Source: a virus
IMG/VR virus record: IMGVR_UViG_3300008259_000283
Coordinates: 1-45,816 of that record
Strand: one strand, 5' to 3'
Length of the DNA: 45,816 bases
A program made the translations under genes and the position numbers. The notes below the pieces were generated by a model that saw nothing but the letters and a program-made list of their open reading frames with translations, did not search any database and was not told the origin of the DNA. This document shows, in pieces, positions 37,137-45,800 of the stretch (positions are counted from its first letter, which is position 1; each line of letters opens with the position of its first letter).

Positions 37137-39212
37137 CTATAAAGTTATTCCCCAAGCTTCTACTGGGGGTTGAGGTACTCCAAATCCCACCGCGGGTGGT
37201 AATGGTACTAAAACACTTGTTTTCGAATTTAAGTATCTTTCCCGTTCAACTCCTTGTTGTGAACTGAAAAATGATTGTGTCATAAAGTTGGGAGCACCAC
37301 TAGGCATAGCTCCTGTGGGAATTCCAACACTTTGAAATTCTTTGATCATTTCTAAGTTTGCTCTAGCTTCTGAAAAACCAGATCTAAATCTTGACAAAGG
37401 TAAAAATATTGCTGGTATCTCTATTCGACTACCAGCTAAAGCAACTTGAAATATTTGTTGTATTTCATCTATAATACTTTGACATCTTCGATAATCACCA
37501 AATAGTTTGACTAAAATACCTCCAACAGTTAAGAGTTGAAGAATAATCGCCTCCTTCTTGGCTCCATTCTTTTTAAGTTCTTTAATCAAAATCTGTAATA
37601 ATAATACAATCTCCTTTTTGATTTCTCGAACTAAAATTTTGATAAATTTAGCAAATACTTTTGATGATAGATTAATGAACAATTTACTAAAAACTACAGA
37701 AAATTGTACGATGTTTGTAACTTTATCCAATATTTGTCGATATGTGGGTACGGTTGCCGATAACATAATATAAAATCCCAATAAAATTTTGGGTGTCAAG
37801 ATTGACGAAAAAAACGCTTGTGGAATCGCTTTTAATAATTCAGTATCTACCGCTAACCTAAAATTTAAACCAGGTATAGATATGTTGTTTTGTAAATTGT
37901 CAACAAAAGAACTTTCTACAGATTCAAATGCTTGGAGAATTTCTCCAGCAGTGTTGGCACTTAAAACTAACAATATTTGGTTTGTAATTTCTTCATTGTT
38001 AACAGGTAATTTGATATTATCACAATCTTGAAACTCAACAACTCCCCTTCTCAAATTTTCAATTGTATAATCTATCTCTCTTAAATCAATTTCGTTAAAT
38101 TGAAAAAAACTAGCATCAACATCTTGAGTTGGTGAAACTTTAGCAATACCAGATACATCAATTTCGTTTCTATCGTCGAAACATAAACCCAATACTCTTT
38201 GTAATAAAAGTTGATATTTACCTTTCACTTCGAGTTGTTGAGAAGATAAATTCATTTGTATACTTACAGCACCACAAATAAGGTCAAAAATCTGACCGAA
38301 TATGTTTTGTAGATTAATAATTTCAACTTTTCCATAATAGTCAGTTAAAAATTGAGATACTATATTATTTTGTGGTCTATTGATCAAGTCAATTTTAAAA
38401 AAACCTCCAGTGTTTCCTAAATTATCGGTTGTACTGAATTCTATATTGAATAGTGGGTTATTTGATACGCCATTATAAAAATTATTAGTGGCCGCAAAAT
38501 ATGATTGTCCTGGTGTTTGAGTCAGCTCGTAAAGGTCTTTATTTAATGGGTAAGTACCATTTACTTGAGTATTGTAGGTTGTTCCAGTTTCATAAAAAAT
38601 TTTACCGACTTTTGATTCAGGATTAGTCTGTAATATACCAAATAAATCAATCGATTGAATTGGTATGTATAATGAATTTGTGTTTGTACCAACTTGATTT
38701 ATTAAATTTGAGATGTCATTCCCTAAGAATGTTTGTTCTTGGGAACACCCTAATTGATTGATGGTTTCAGCAATAAATAATTCGGGTAATTCTGATCGAA
38801 CACTATTAATAGCTTTCACAAAAATTTTCTTTACTGAATCAACTTTTGATTTTGCCTTATCTGTTTTATTTTTTGCACTATCTAGTGAACTAGAGACTTG
38901 AGTCCCTACCGATTTCGTACTACCTTCTACAGACTCAATTGCTGATGTTACTTGTGAAGCCAAGTTTTGGACTGGAATTGTTTTTAAAATCTCAACAAGT
39001 TGTTCTAATTTGTCTTTTGTTTTTCTTTGATATTCTTTTTTTTGATCCTGTATCTTCTTTAATTGTTCAACAAGTTTTTTTTCTCCAATTTCAAGATTGG
39101 ATTGTCTTCTTTTGACAATTTCTTGTTTTTGGTTCTGAACCTCGTTATAGGCGGCAACAGCTTCTATTTCATCTCTGATGCCTTGCCATTGTTGATCATA
39201 TACACCACCCAT
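37137..39212 (-). CDS. Large virion protein of the tail/baseplate operon
   Basis: A 691-residue protein. The N-terminus (MGGVYDQQWQGIRDEIEAVA) leads into a long coiled coil (about 25-75) and a Ser/Lys-rich linker. The middle is strand-rich with Asn/Thr loops. Residues about 465-600 are long hydrophobic helices (FFSSILTPKILLGFYIMLSA, VFAKFIKILVREIKKEIVLL), unusual for a baseplate protein and compatible with membrane contact or a buried core. The C-terminus is Pro-rich (PPAVGFGVPQPPVEAWG). I recall similar large proteins in the baseplate operon of T4-like environmental phages; function unknown. Confidence 0.75.
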   Translation of the reverse strand: MGGVYDQQWQGIRDEIEAVAAYNEVQNQKQEIVKRRQSNLEIGEKKLVEQLKKIQDQKKEYQRKTKDKLEQLVEILKTIPVQNLASQVTSAIESVEGSTKSVGTQVSSSLDSAKNKTDKAKSKVDSVKKIFVKAINSVRSELPELFIAETINQLGCSQEQTFLGNDISNLINQVGTNTNSLYIPIQSIDLFGILQTNPESKVGKIFYETGTTYNTQVNGTYPLNKDLYELTQTPGQSYFAATNNFYNGVSNNPLFNIEFSTTDNLGNTGGFFKIDLINRPQNNIVSQFLTDYYGKVEIINLQNIFGQIFDLICGAVSIQMNLSSQQLEVKGKYQLLLQRVLGLCFDDRNEIDVSGIAKVSPTQDVDASFFQFNEIDLREIDYTIENLRRGVVEFQDCDNIKLPVNNEEITNQILLVLSANTAGEILQAFESVESSFVDNLQNNISIPGLNFRLAVDTELLKAIPQAFFSSILTPKILLGFYIMLSATVPTYRQILDKVTNIVQFSVVFSKLFINLSSKVFAKFIKILVREIKKEIVLLLQILIKELKKNGAKKEAIILQLLTVGGILVKLFGDYRRCQSIIDEIQQIFQVALAGSRIEIPAIFLPLSRFRSGFSEARANLEMIKEFQSVGIPTGAMPSGAPNFMTQSFFSSQQGVERERYLNSKTSVLVPLPPAVGFGVPQPPVEAWGITL

Positions 39213-39213
39213 T

Positions 39214-39585
39214 TCATTTGTTCATTTTGTATCTATCATCCTCTAATGCTTCAACATCTTTCAAAATGAGAGATTGTAACATATCCTCATCAATATCTGT
39301 TAATGACATATCTGATTGATGACTCATAGATTTTTCCCAAATTGTAGACTGAAGTTTAGCCAAAGTGAGTTTTTTTTCAACAACATCATTTATAATCTTT
39401 TGTTGTTTTTCTAATACAGGACCAATGGTTTGCATATCTTCAGGATCTTTCAAAAATGACAACATTTTATTTTGAACTCTGATTGCGGTAGATCTTTGCT
39501 CAACAAGTTCATTGTATATTTCTTGTAGGAGAGCAAGAATTGAATCCTTAGATAAATTTATTTCTTTTTTTCTTGATATTGACAT
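39214..39585 (-). CDS. Coiled-coil protein, tail/baseplate operon
   Basis: A 123-residue helical protein (SILALLQEIYNELVEQRSTA, QQKIINDVVEKKLTLAKLQS). It lies directly upstream of the large virion gene with no intergenic gap (stop 39214, next ATG 39212) and has a TATTTATT box 3 bases before its start, making it the likely first gene of the late minus-strand unit. Function unknown; it may be an assembly factor. Confidence 0.65.
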   Translation of the reverse strand: MSISRKKEINLSKDSILALLQEIYNELVEQRSTAIRVQNKMLSFLKDPEDMQTIGPVLEKQQKIINDVVEKKLTLAKLQSTIWEKSMSHQSDMSLTDIDEDMLQSLILKDVEALEDDRYKMNK

Positions 39586-39588
39586 ATA

Positions 39589-39596
39589 AATAAATA
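39589..39596 (-). promoter_or_regulatory. Phage-type TATTTATT box
   Basis: Sense-strand TATTTATT, 3 bases before the ATG at 39585; an overlapping second match (39585-39592) covers the start codon. Confidence 0.45.
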
Positions 39597-39611
39597 CTTA
39601 AAATTTAATAA

Positions 39612-40334
39612 TTAATCGATCATTTTATTTACAACAGTCAAATATAACTTTTTAAATTTTTTCATAGATGATCTTATTTCTTTAGTATTTAAATTTGTCA
39701 TTTCCCTAATGGATAGTAAAATAATGTTTTTGTTGTATTTGTTGTTTTCTGTACTTTCAAAATTGGTTTTATAATTCTCAAACAATTCTAGTAGGGAAAT
39801 ACCAAGTTTTATTTCATTATCAGAAAGATTTTGGTCTTCTAAATAAGTTTTTAACTCCGAAATAAAAACTTGAATTATATCATCAGCTTCAGCTTTTTCA
39901 TTTTCCAAGTAATAAACCAGATCTGGTCGATTTTCCAAAGTTGATGATATGTCTTCATATGAAACGTTTCTGTTTGTATCTTTTTGATCCTTGATAATTT
40001 GACCCATTAGATAATTTTTACATATTGTTCCGAAATATGAATAAGCCTTTTTATTTTTAGCTGGTTTAAATTTTTCAACTTTAGTCATCAAAAAACTATG
40101 AGTGTCGTGATGGATTTCGTTGAAATCCATATCTTTACGATACAACTTATATCTCCTAATGATAGAAGATATCATTTTGTCCAAAGGACCTTTCAAATAG
40201 GTATTATAGATATCATTTCTTTCTTCGGCAGAATTTGTTGCGAGAAATCTTAGAACCGCATCTTCTTCCCTTTGATCAAAATAATTTTCTTTTGTCCCCT
40301 TTTTGACTTTGTTTTTTTCTTCTTCTATGGACAT
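39612..40334 (-). CDS. Sigma-factor-like protein (T4 gp55 type)
   Basis: A 240-residue protein. Residues about 48-118 resemble sigma region 2: LKGPLDKMISSIIRRYKLYR, FNEIHHDTHSFLMTKVEKFK, KAYSYFGTICKNYLMGQII. This order (a core-binding helix pair, then an aromatic-rich helix that melts the -10 element) recalls T4 gp55 and its relatives, which recognise a -10 box only and direct late transcription. The C-terminal third is helical and could include region 4-like or clamp-binding parts. It overlaps the next gene by one base. The window's recurrent TATTTAT boxes would be its natural target. Confidence 0.75.
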   Translation of the reverse strand: MSIEEEKNKVKKGTKENYFDQREEDAVLRFLATNSAEERNDIYNTYLKGPLDKMISSIIRRYKLYRKDMDFNEIHHDTHSFLMTKVEKFKPAKNKKAYSYFGTICKNYLMGQIIKDQKDTNRNVSYEDISSTLENRPDLVYYLENEKAEADDIIQVFISELKTYLEDQNLSDNEIKLGISLLELFENYKTNFESTENNKYNKNIILLSIREMTNLNTKEIRSSMKKFKKLYLTVVNKMID

Positions 40335-41149
40335 TAACCCATTTGTGAATCAAATTTTATGTTTCTGTCATCTTTAAAGTAAAACTCTTTTTTAGCACAA
40401 GCAATCCAAAATTTAATTTCATCTTCACTCATTACAGATGACCCATTTTTGTAATTCCAAAATATAGAACCCTCCCTCATTGTCGTGTGTTTATAACCGA
40501 TCCTCGGAATAGTCATAATTTTAGCTGTGTTGTAGGTCATTCGTAACAAGAACTCATAAACAAATGTTAATTTCATAGATGGTTTAAACCCTCCAAAATC
40601 AACAATACTGGATTTTTTGACAACACAACCAGATGTTTGGAAATTTTGATATTGTAATAGAGTTTCATTAGATAAATAACCTATTTCTTGTGAAAAATTA
40701 GCAGCAAAAGTTGCTTCATTTGTAAACCCTAAAAACATACCCTTATCATCAACATCAACCACAATTGGTAAAAATACGTCTACATCAGAATAGAAATTAA
40801 TATATTTTTGAACGTTCCTAAACCATACATTAGAATATTCATCGTCAAATTCAAAAAAACTTACATAGGTCGATTGAGCATTTTCAATACCATAATTAAG
40901 TTGTGACTGAAAATTTGGTTTTTCAGAATATGGTAATAATTTAACATTTAAATTATCAAAGTTATAATTTTTCAACTTATCAACAAGAGTTTCCTCATCA
41001 GTATGAACAATAATAACTTCATTCAATGAAACATCTTGAATTTGAAGAGACTTGATTGCCTTATCAAAGTATTCGTCGAAATCTCTGATTAATCCAGATT
41101 TTATAGGTAATATAACACTTATGTCTAAACTTTCCATTTTATTTTTCAT
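40334..41149 (-). CDS. Family 2 glycosyltransferase
   Basis: A 271-residue protein with a GT-A fold: ISVILPIKSG (N-terminal nucleotide-binding strand), DKAIKSLQIQDVSLNEVIIV, then FEFDDEYS (DxD-like metal site, near residue 98) and SGCVVKKSSIVDFGGF. It probably transfers a sugar from a nucleotide-sugar. The start may be the ATG at 41149 (overlapping the previous gene) or at 41137, which leaves a 1-base gap. It belongs to a glycan operon next to the late sigma factor. Confidence 0.8.
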   Translation of the reverse strand: MKNKMESLDISVILPIKSGLIRDFDEYFDKAIKSLQIQDVSLNEVIIVHTDEETLVDKLKNYNFDNLNVKLLPYSEKPNFQSQLNYGIENAQSTYVSFFEFDDEYSNVWFRNVQKYINFYSDVDVFLPIVVDVDDKGMFLGFTNEATFAANFSQEIGYLSNETLLQYQNFQTSGCVVKKSSIVDFGGFKPSMKLTFVYEFLLRMTYNTAKIMTIPRIGYKHTTMREGSIFWNYKNGSSVMSEDEIKFWIACAKKEFYFKDDRNIKFDSQMG

Positions 41150-42194
41150 TTAATTGGTTTAATTGTTGTAAGAAAAATTCTTTTCTTTTATTTTGAAACT
41201 CGTCGAATATTTTGTTGACTTGTTTGTCAAAGTCCTCTGACATTCTGTAGTTATTGGCCGTAACTTCACCTTCACTGTATAATGTGGGGAGTACACTATC
41301 TTCTAACCACGTTTGTGCAAAATCCGCGACCACATCAACGAGTTGTAATGTATTCTCCACCCAAACACCATTTTTTTCATTCATCCATTCTGGTTTTAGA
41401 TTTGGAATTTTACCAATTACGGGAACTCCTGATGCCATACATTCTATTGGGAAAGTCCCAAATGACGATGTTTGATCTAACCATACACCCAAAAATGCGT
41501 CCTTCATAGCATTTGCAAACTCTTCCTCACTCAAACCTCTAAGATCTCTGAATGTAAAAAATCTAAATTGTGGGTATTTCAGGTAAAAACTTTTGATTAA
41601 GTTAAGACCCTCACGTTGTTCTCTCGCCCAAACTAAAATAATTGGTTTTGGTGGGTGAGTTTGTTTTACAAAACAATCAGAAATTGTAGGTTTTAAAATG
41701 TCAAAAGAAACATTTCTCATAATTTTAGAAATTTCATCTTTTTGTGTTTCTGATGTGGCAATACACTTATAGAAACCATATTGTTGCCAAGTAGCACCAG
41801 GACTTAATGTTTCTAAAATATGATCATAGGCTTGACATAGTACAATTTTACCACAGGGTAAGTTTTTTACCTGTTCCATAACAAACCCAAAAATTTCAGG
41901 TATAACTAAAATATCTTCAGGTGCGATTTGTAAATTTGTTCCTTCAATGACTTGAAATTCTAAACCTTCATATTTTCTATATGACCAACTATCAATTGGT
42001 GTATAGTCAGATTTTTCGTATAACATTACAACCTTATATCCCTCTTTGGTAAGAGAATTGGCTATGTCGTAAATAAATCGGATCGATGCTTTAGCATTTC
42101 CCTTCGTGTCTTGAACAAAAAAATATATTTTGTTTGACTTGGTATCTATATTGTAAAGAGACCTCTGTAGATTTTGTTTTAAATCTTCACTCAT
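41139..42194 (-). CDS. GT-B fold glycosyltransferase
   Basis: A 351-residue protein with two Rossmann-like halves: IYFFVQDTKGNAKASIRFIYDIANSL near the N-terminus, ILVWAREQREGLNLIKSF in the second half and LDQTSSFGTFPIECMASGVPVIGKIP (about 240-265), the E(x)7E-like donor site of GT4/GT1-type enzymes. It likely uses a nucleotide-sugar donor. It follows the next upstream small gene by 2 bases. The acceptor is unknown; virion or host-surface glycans are both possible. Confidence 0.8.
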   Translation of the reverse strand: MSEDLKQNLQRSLYNIDTKSNKIYFFVQDTKGNAKASIRFIYDIANSLTKEGYKVVMLYEKSDYTPIDSWSYRKYEGLEFQVIEGTNLQIAPEDILVIPEIFGFVMEQVKNLPCGKIVLCQAYDHILETLSPGATWQQYGFYKCIATSETQKDEISKIMRNVSFDILKPTISDCFVKQTHPPKPIILVWAREQREGLNLIKSFYLKYPQFRFFTFRDLRGLSEEEFANAMKDAFLGVWLDQTSSFGTFPIECMASGVPVIGKIPNLKPEWMNEKNGVWVENTLQLVDVVADFAQTWLEDSVLPTLYSEGEVTANNYRMSEDFDKQVNKIFDEFQNKRKEFFLQQLNQLNEK

Positions 42195-42196
42195 TT

Positions 42197-42463
42197 TTAA
42201 AGTTTTTGTATAAATTTATTGAATAACATTGTGTTCCAAGCCAATCGAAATGAAACACTCAAATCTTGGGATTTTGAAATCATTTTTTCATCTATAGGTT
42301 GCATCTCAGAAAAAACAACTTCAGTTAGTGTCTTGATTATTTCGTATTTTATAACTGAAATATGTTGATTTTCGCCTGTTCCTGAAAACTCAGGTCGATC
42401 GACAAAAGAGTCTATAGCATTAATATTTAAATAGTATTTTTCACCTAACACGTCTAACATCAT
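42197..42463 (-). CDS. Small conserved phage protein
   Basis: An 88-residue protein: LGEKYYLNINAIDSFVD, ISVIKYEIIKTLTEVVFSEM, and SFRLAWNTMLFNKFI. The GxxYYLxxxxIDxFV...HISVxKYE...F(K/R)LAxNT pattern is one I recall from small proteins in the same neighbourhood of T4-like environmental phages. Function unknown. It overlaps the HAD gene by 4 bases. Confidence 0.65.
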   Translation of the reverse strand: MMLDVLGEKYYLNINAIDSFVDRPEFSGTGENQHISVIKYEIIKTLTEVVFSEMQPIDEKMISKSQDLSVSFRLAWNTMLFNKFIQKL

Positions 42464-43056
42464 ATCAAATTTTTAATGTAATCATTTAGTTCGCCAATAG
42501 AATTTATCATAATATTGGTTTTTATTTCTGAATTATACGGTTTTTCAAATTTAATTAAAGTTTTATTTTTATTTATTTGTAATAATTCAGGTTCTGCGGT
42601 GACTAAAATGTCAAATTCTTTCCAGATTTTTCGTTTATTCTTATGATTGTAAAAAACTATTTTCTCAATTTCACATCCAAACTTAGAAATAAAAAATAAT
42701 GTGGCGGGTTTACTTTTACCAACTTGTTTTGAAATTAATAAAAACTCAACTTTACCAAAGTACTCTCTGTAAATTTCATTCAAGATATGAAATGTACCCA
42801 TTTCTGTTGAAGGTGCATGACCAAAAATCTGCATTGTAAACTCATTATACATAAAGTTGTAGTACTCCTCATCATTTTTAAAATTGAAATGGTTTTTATA
42901 GTTGGAAGTGTTGTAAGGTTTATAGATTTCAAATTTGAAATCCTCATCAACTAGTTCTAATTCATCAATAAAGAACTTTTGATATATTTGTTCTATTTTT
43001 TCGAATGTGTCTCTTAAAACACCTTCGATATCAATTGCTATTCGTAATTTTGGCAT
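42460..43056 (-). CDS. HAD-like phosphatase-fold protein
   Basis: A 198-residue protein from the ATG at 43054-43056. The first HAD motif reads RIAIDIEGVLRD: nucleophile Asp9 kept, but the second Asp (general acid/base, normally DxD) is Glu11. Later parts have EFLLISKQVGKSKPATLFFI and KEFDILVTAEPELL, corresponding to the Ser/Thr and C-terminal acidic motifs. Relatives include deoxynucleotidase-type phage proteins. With D-x-E activity is uncertain. It overlaps the epimerase gene by 26 bases. Confidence 0.7.
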   Translation of the reverse strand: MPKLRIAIDIEGVLRDTFEKIEQIYQKFFIDELELVDEDFKFEIYKPYNTSNYKNHFNFKNDEEYYNFMYNEFTMQIFGHAPSTEMGTFHILNEIYREYFGKVEFLLISKQVGKSKPATLFFISKFGCEIEKIVFYNHKNKRKIWKEFDILVTAEPELLQINKNKTLIKFEKPYNSEIKTNIMINSIGELNDYIKNLI

Positions 43057-44167
43057 ATGTCTTTTTAAGATGAACCATTTTATCAATCCAATTATACGTT
43101 TTTTCCACACCTTCTTTAAGTGTCAATGTACTTTCCCAACCAACTTTTTCTTTGTAAAGTTTATTATCAGAATTCCTACCTCTCACACCAGTCGGACATT
43201 TGAATCCGTACTTATTGAAAAATTCATCACCATCAATGTTGATAATTTTTACATCTTTTCTTGAAATATTAATAACTAATTGAGCTAACTCATTCATTGA
43301 TACCATTTCCTCAGATCCAATATTTACAGGTCCAGTGAATTCACTTTCCATAAGTCTTAGTACTGCCTCCACACATTCATCAACATATAAAAAAGATCTA
43401 GTTTGTTTTCCATCACCCCAAACTTCAATTTCATAATCTGGTCTTGACTGTCCTTCAATTTTTATTGTGTCGTCGATTTCCGCAACCTTCCTACATATAG
43501 CTGCTGGCGATTTTTCTTTCCCACCAGTCCAAGTACCTTGAGGCCCGAAAATGTTATGAAATCTAGCTATCCTTACGTTCAGTCCGTAGTTTCTGGCAAA
43601 CGCCAAATACAAACGTTCAGAAAAAAGTTTTTCCCAACCATATTCTGAATCTGGATTAGCTGGGTATGCTGATGATTCTTCACAATTGGGATTATCTGGA
43701 TCCAGTTGATTATGTTCGGGATACATACAGGCTGAGGAAGAATAAAATAGTTTACCTACATTTGTTTTAACAGCTTCATAAGCGACATTAAGATTTATTG
43801 ATGCGGAGTTATGCATCACATCAGCATCGTGATTACCTGTAAAAATGTATCCAGCTCCACCCATATCGGCAGCAAGTTGGTAGACCTCATCGAAACCTTG
43901 AGTTTTCAAAAAAGGTTGTTTAAGATATTTGAATGGTTGTGGATAACCACCATTATTGACTTCCAGTCTCATTATCGCTTCGACGTTGTGAGGATTTCTC
44001 AAATCATAGGTGAGAAATTCATCACATATTTCATTTTCTTTGAAGTATTCGTGTCGTTTTAAATCAACCACTCGTACATAATGTCCTTCCGACTTTAATC
44101 TTTTTGCTAAATGTCCTCCGATGAAACCCCCTCCACCAAGAACCAAAATATTTTTTAATTGTTTCAT
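43031..44167 (-). CDS. GDP-mannose-3,5-epimerase-like enzyme
   Basis: A 378-residue extended short-chain dehydrogenase. NAD-binding GGGGFIG (11-17), YQLAADMGGAGYIF (96-109), SSSACMYPE (143-151) and the catalytic pair Tyr176...Lys180 (EYGWEK). RFHNIFGPQGTWTGGKEKSP, WGDGKQTRSFLYVDECVEAV and CPTGVRGRNSDN closely follow plant GDP-mannose-3,5-epimerase, which makes GDP-L-galactose and GDP-L-gulose. An extra acidic insert near 230-245 is not typical. It sits among glycosyltransferases, so it probably supplies an unusual sugar for transfer. Confidence 0.88.
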   Translation of the reverse strand: MKQLKNILVLGGGGFIGGHLAKRLKSEGHYVRVVDLKRHEYFKENEICDEFLTYDLRNPHNVEAIMRLEVNNGGYPQPFKYLKQPFLKTQGFDEVYQLAADMGGAGYIFTGNHDADVMHNSASINLNVAYEAVKTNVGKLFYSSSACMYPEHNQLDPDNPNCEESSAYPANPDSEYGWEKLFSERLYLAFARNYGLNVRIARFHNIFGPQGTWTGGKEKSPAAICRKVAEIDDTIKIEGQSRPDYEIEVWGDGKQTRSFLYVDECVEAVLRLMESEFTGPVNIGSEEMVSMNELAQLVINISRKDVKIINIDGDEFFNKYGFKCPTGVRGRNSDNKLYKEKVGWESTLTLKEGVEKTYNWIDKMVHLKKTYAKITNSN

Positions 44168-44173
44168 ATTTAA

Positions 44174-44800
44174 TTATTTTTTTACGTAAATCATACCCCA
44201 CTTATCCTTTCGTTCACTATTTAAATTTTCTATCAAATTAAGTTCATTAATAGTTCTCCAAGTAATTTCATCACTGAGTTGTATCTTATCGGCTTCAGTA
44301 TAACTAAAATTTTTATAGCCCAAGTCAAAAAGATAATTAATGGTCTGTTCAATTTTATTTTTTTGTTCTTCAGCCCATTCAAAGGAGATTATGGTGTTTT
44401 CCAAAAGTTTAGTCAATGAAGTCAATACCTCAAATTCATATCCCTCTACATCAATTTTAATATAATCAGGAATACCATATTGTTCAATTATTGAGTCCAA
44501 CGTCGTTGTTTCAACAATAATACCATCGTTCCAAGTATATCCACCAGTGAATCTAGAATTGTTGACCCAATCATCTGAAAATGTCGAGATAGTGTCAGCA
44601 TTAGCTATCCTAAAATTTTTATGACCAATTTCATTTGATAAACCACGTGGATCGATTATTACGTTACGATTTTCAAATCTTTGTTGTAATCTTTTGAATA
44701 AAGTTGGATTTGGTTCAAACCCGATAACTTTACTAGTCCTTTGACTAAAAAATTCTATTGTAGTTCCTATATTAGAACCAATGTCGAATACTAATTTCAT
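44174..44800 (-). CDS. FkbM-family methyltransferase
   Basis: A 208-residue protein from the ATG at 44798-44800 (an upstream start at 44836 would add a basic, A-rich run and is less likely). SAM-binding motif LVFDIGSNIGTT, then VIGFEPNPTLFKRLQQRF, NVIIDPRGLSNEIG, and YIKIDVEGYEFEVLTSL. FkbM enzymes methylate hydroxyls, often on sugars or polyketides. Its position between the epimerase and a glycosyltransferase suggests O-methylation of the transferred sugar. It is followed by the epimerase gene with a 6-base gap. Confidence 0.85.
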   Translation of the reverse strand: MKLVFDIGSNIGTTIEFFSQRTSKVIGFEPNPTLFKRLQQRFENRNVIIDPRGLSNEIGHKNFRIANADTISTFSDDWVNNSRFTGGYTWNDGIIVETTTLDSIIEQYGIPDYIKIDVEGYEFEVLTSLTKLLENTIISFEWAEEQKNKIEQTINYLFDLGYKNFSYTEADKIQLSDEITWRTINELNLIENLNSERKDKWGMIYVKK

Positions 44801-44864
44801 TATTTTTTTTAAAAAAAATAAAAATATTCGAAACAAAGTAAATATGTTATTGAATCTTGATTAA

Positions 44865-45800
44865 TTAATCAAAATATTTTCGATATTCTTTAAAATATAA
44901 ATTTGTATTTTCAGGTAAATATTCTGAGTAATTTTGAATATTATTAATTAAATTCAAAGTATTTCGATAACCTATTATTTCATTTTCTAAATTACGAATA
45001 AGATCTTGTGGATTTCTTTCTTGATATACAGAAGCGGAAGTAAAAATAACAGAGCCGGGATGATAAAATTGTTGAATATAAGCACCCCATATATCATCCA
45101 TTCTACCGACAAATGGTAAAACCGAATAATTCTTTAATACACTTCTATGTAGAAAAGTATTTTGAGAGTTATAGGGTGTCATTTGTTTTGTGGTAAACGG
45201 ATCAAAATTTTCGAATTTTACAATTGGTTTTTTACTTAATCTACAAATAGCATCAATATCTGGATCACCATCCCAAAACTCAGCCTGTATTAATGGTACA
45301 ATCTCAACTTTACCTTTGTATTCAATTTCGTTTTTGATTTTCAAATATTCAATAGGAAATCCTCTGTGCCATAAATCATTGTGATTCGTAACTGACAAAG
45401 GGTCAAAATAAGGACAAGACAAATTTTCATAAAGATCAACAATAGTTTTTTTTCCGATATAAATTTGATCTCCCCAAAAATCATAAGGAACATTGTCATC
45501 ATCTACTGTTGCTACTATTTCAGCGTCATTGATATAGGAATAAATAAACCCAATGTTTCTTCTTTGTATTGTATGCCAACCAATTAGTGCGGATATTTCT
45601 GGAAATAATTCATCTTGTTGTTTTGGTGAAAGGTATGTTACATTTTTGTGTTTGGTTTCTAATTTTCGATATTCTTCGTGTGGTGTTTTTTTATCACCAA
45701 TGATTACAAACTTAAAATTTTTTCCGTCAGCAATTTCACAAAATTTTAGTGTTGCTTCGGTTGGACTATTAATTGTTGTGGTTACTATGAATTTTTCCAT
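44865..45800 (-). CDS. STELLO/RGP-like glycosyltransferase
   Basis: A 311-residue protein with a GT-A like core: FIVTTTINSPTEATLKFCEI, then GWHTIQRRNIGFIYSYINDAEIVATVDDDNVPYD (about 73-106), where DDDN is the metal/nucleotide site and QRRNxGF is typical of STELLO (DUF288) and reversibly glycosylated polypeptide families. VPLIQAEFWDGDPDIDAICR and GRMDDIWGAYIQQ follow. It likely handles a nucleotide-sugar, but whether it transfers or interconverts sugars cannot be told. It is the most upstream complete gene of the glycan cluster, which continues beyond the window edge. Confidence 0.8.
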   Translation of the reverse strand: MEKFIVTTTINSPTEATLKFCEIADGKNFKFVIIGDKKTPHEEYRKLETKHKNVTYLSPKQQDELFPEISALIGWHTIQRRNIGFIYSYINDAEIVATVDDDNVPYDFWGDQIYIGKKTIVDLYENLSCPYFDPLSVTNHNDLWHRGFPIEYLKIKNEIEYKGKVEIVPLIQAEFWDGDPDIDAICRLSKKPIVKFENFDPFTTKQMTPYNSQNTFLHRSVLKNYSVLPFVGRMDDIWGAYIQQFYHPGSVIFTSASVYQERNPQDLIRNLENEIIGYRNTLNLINNIQNYSEYLPENTNLYFKEYRKYFD

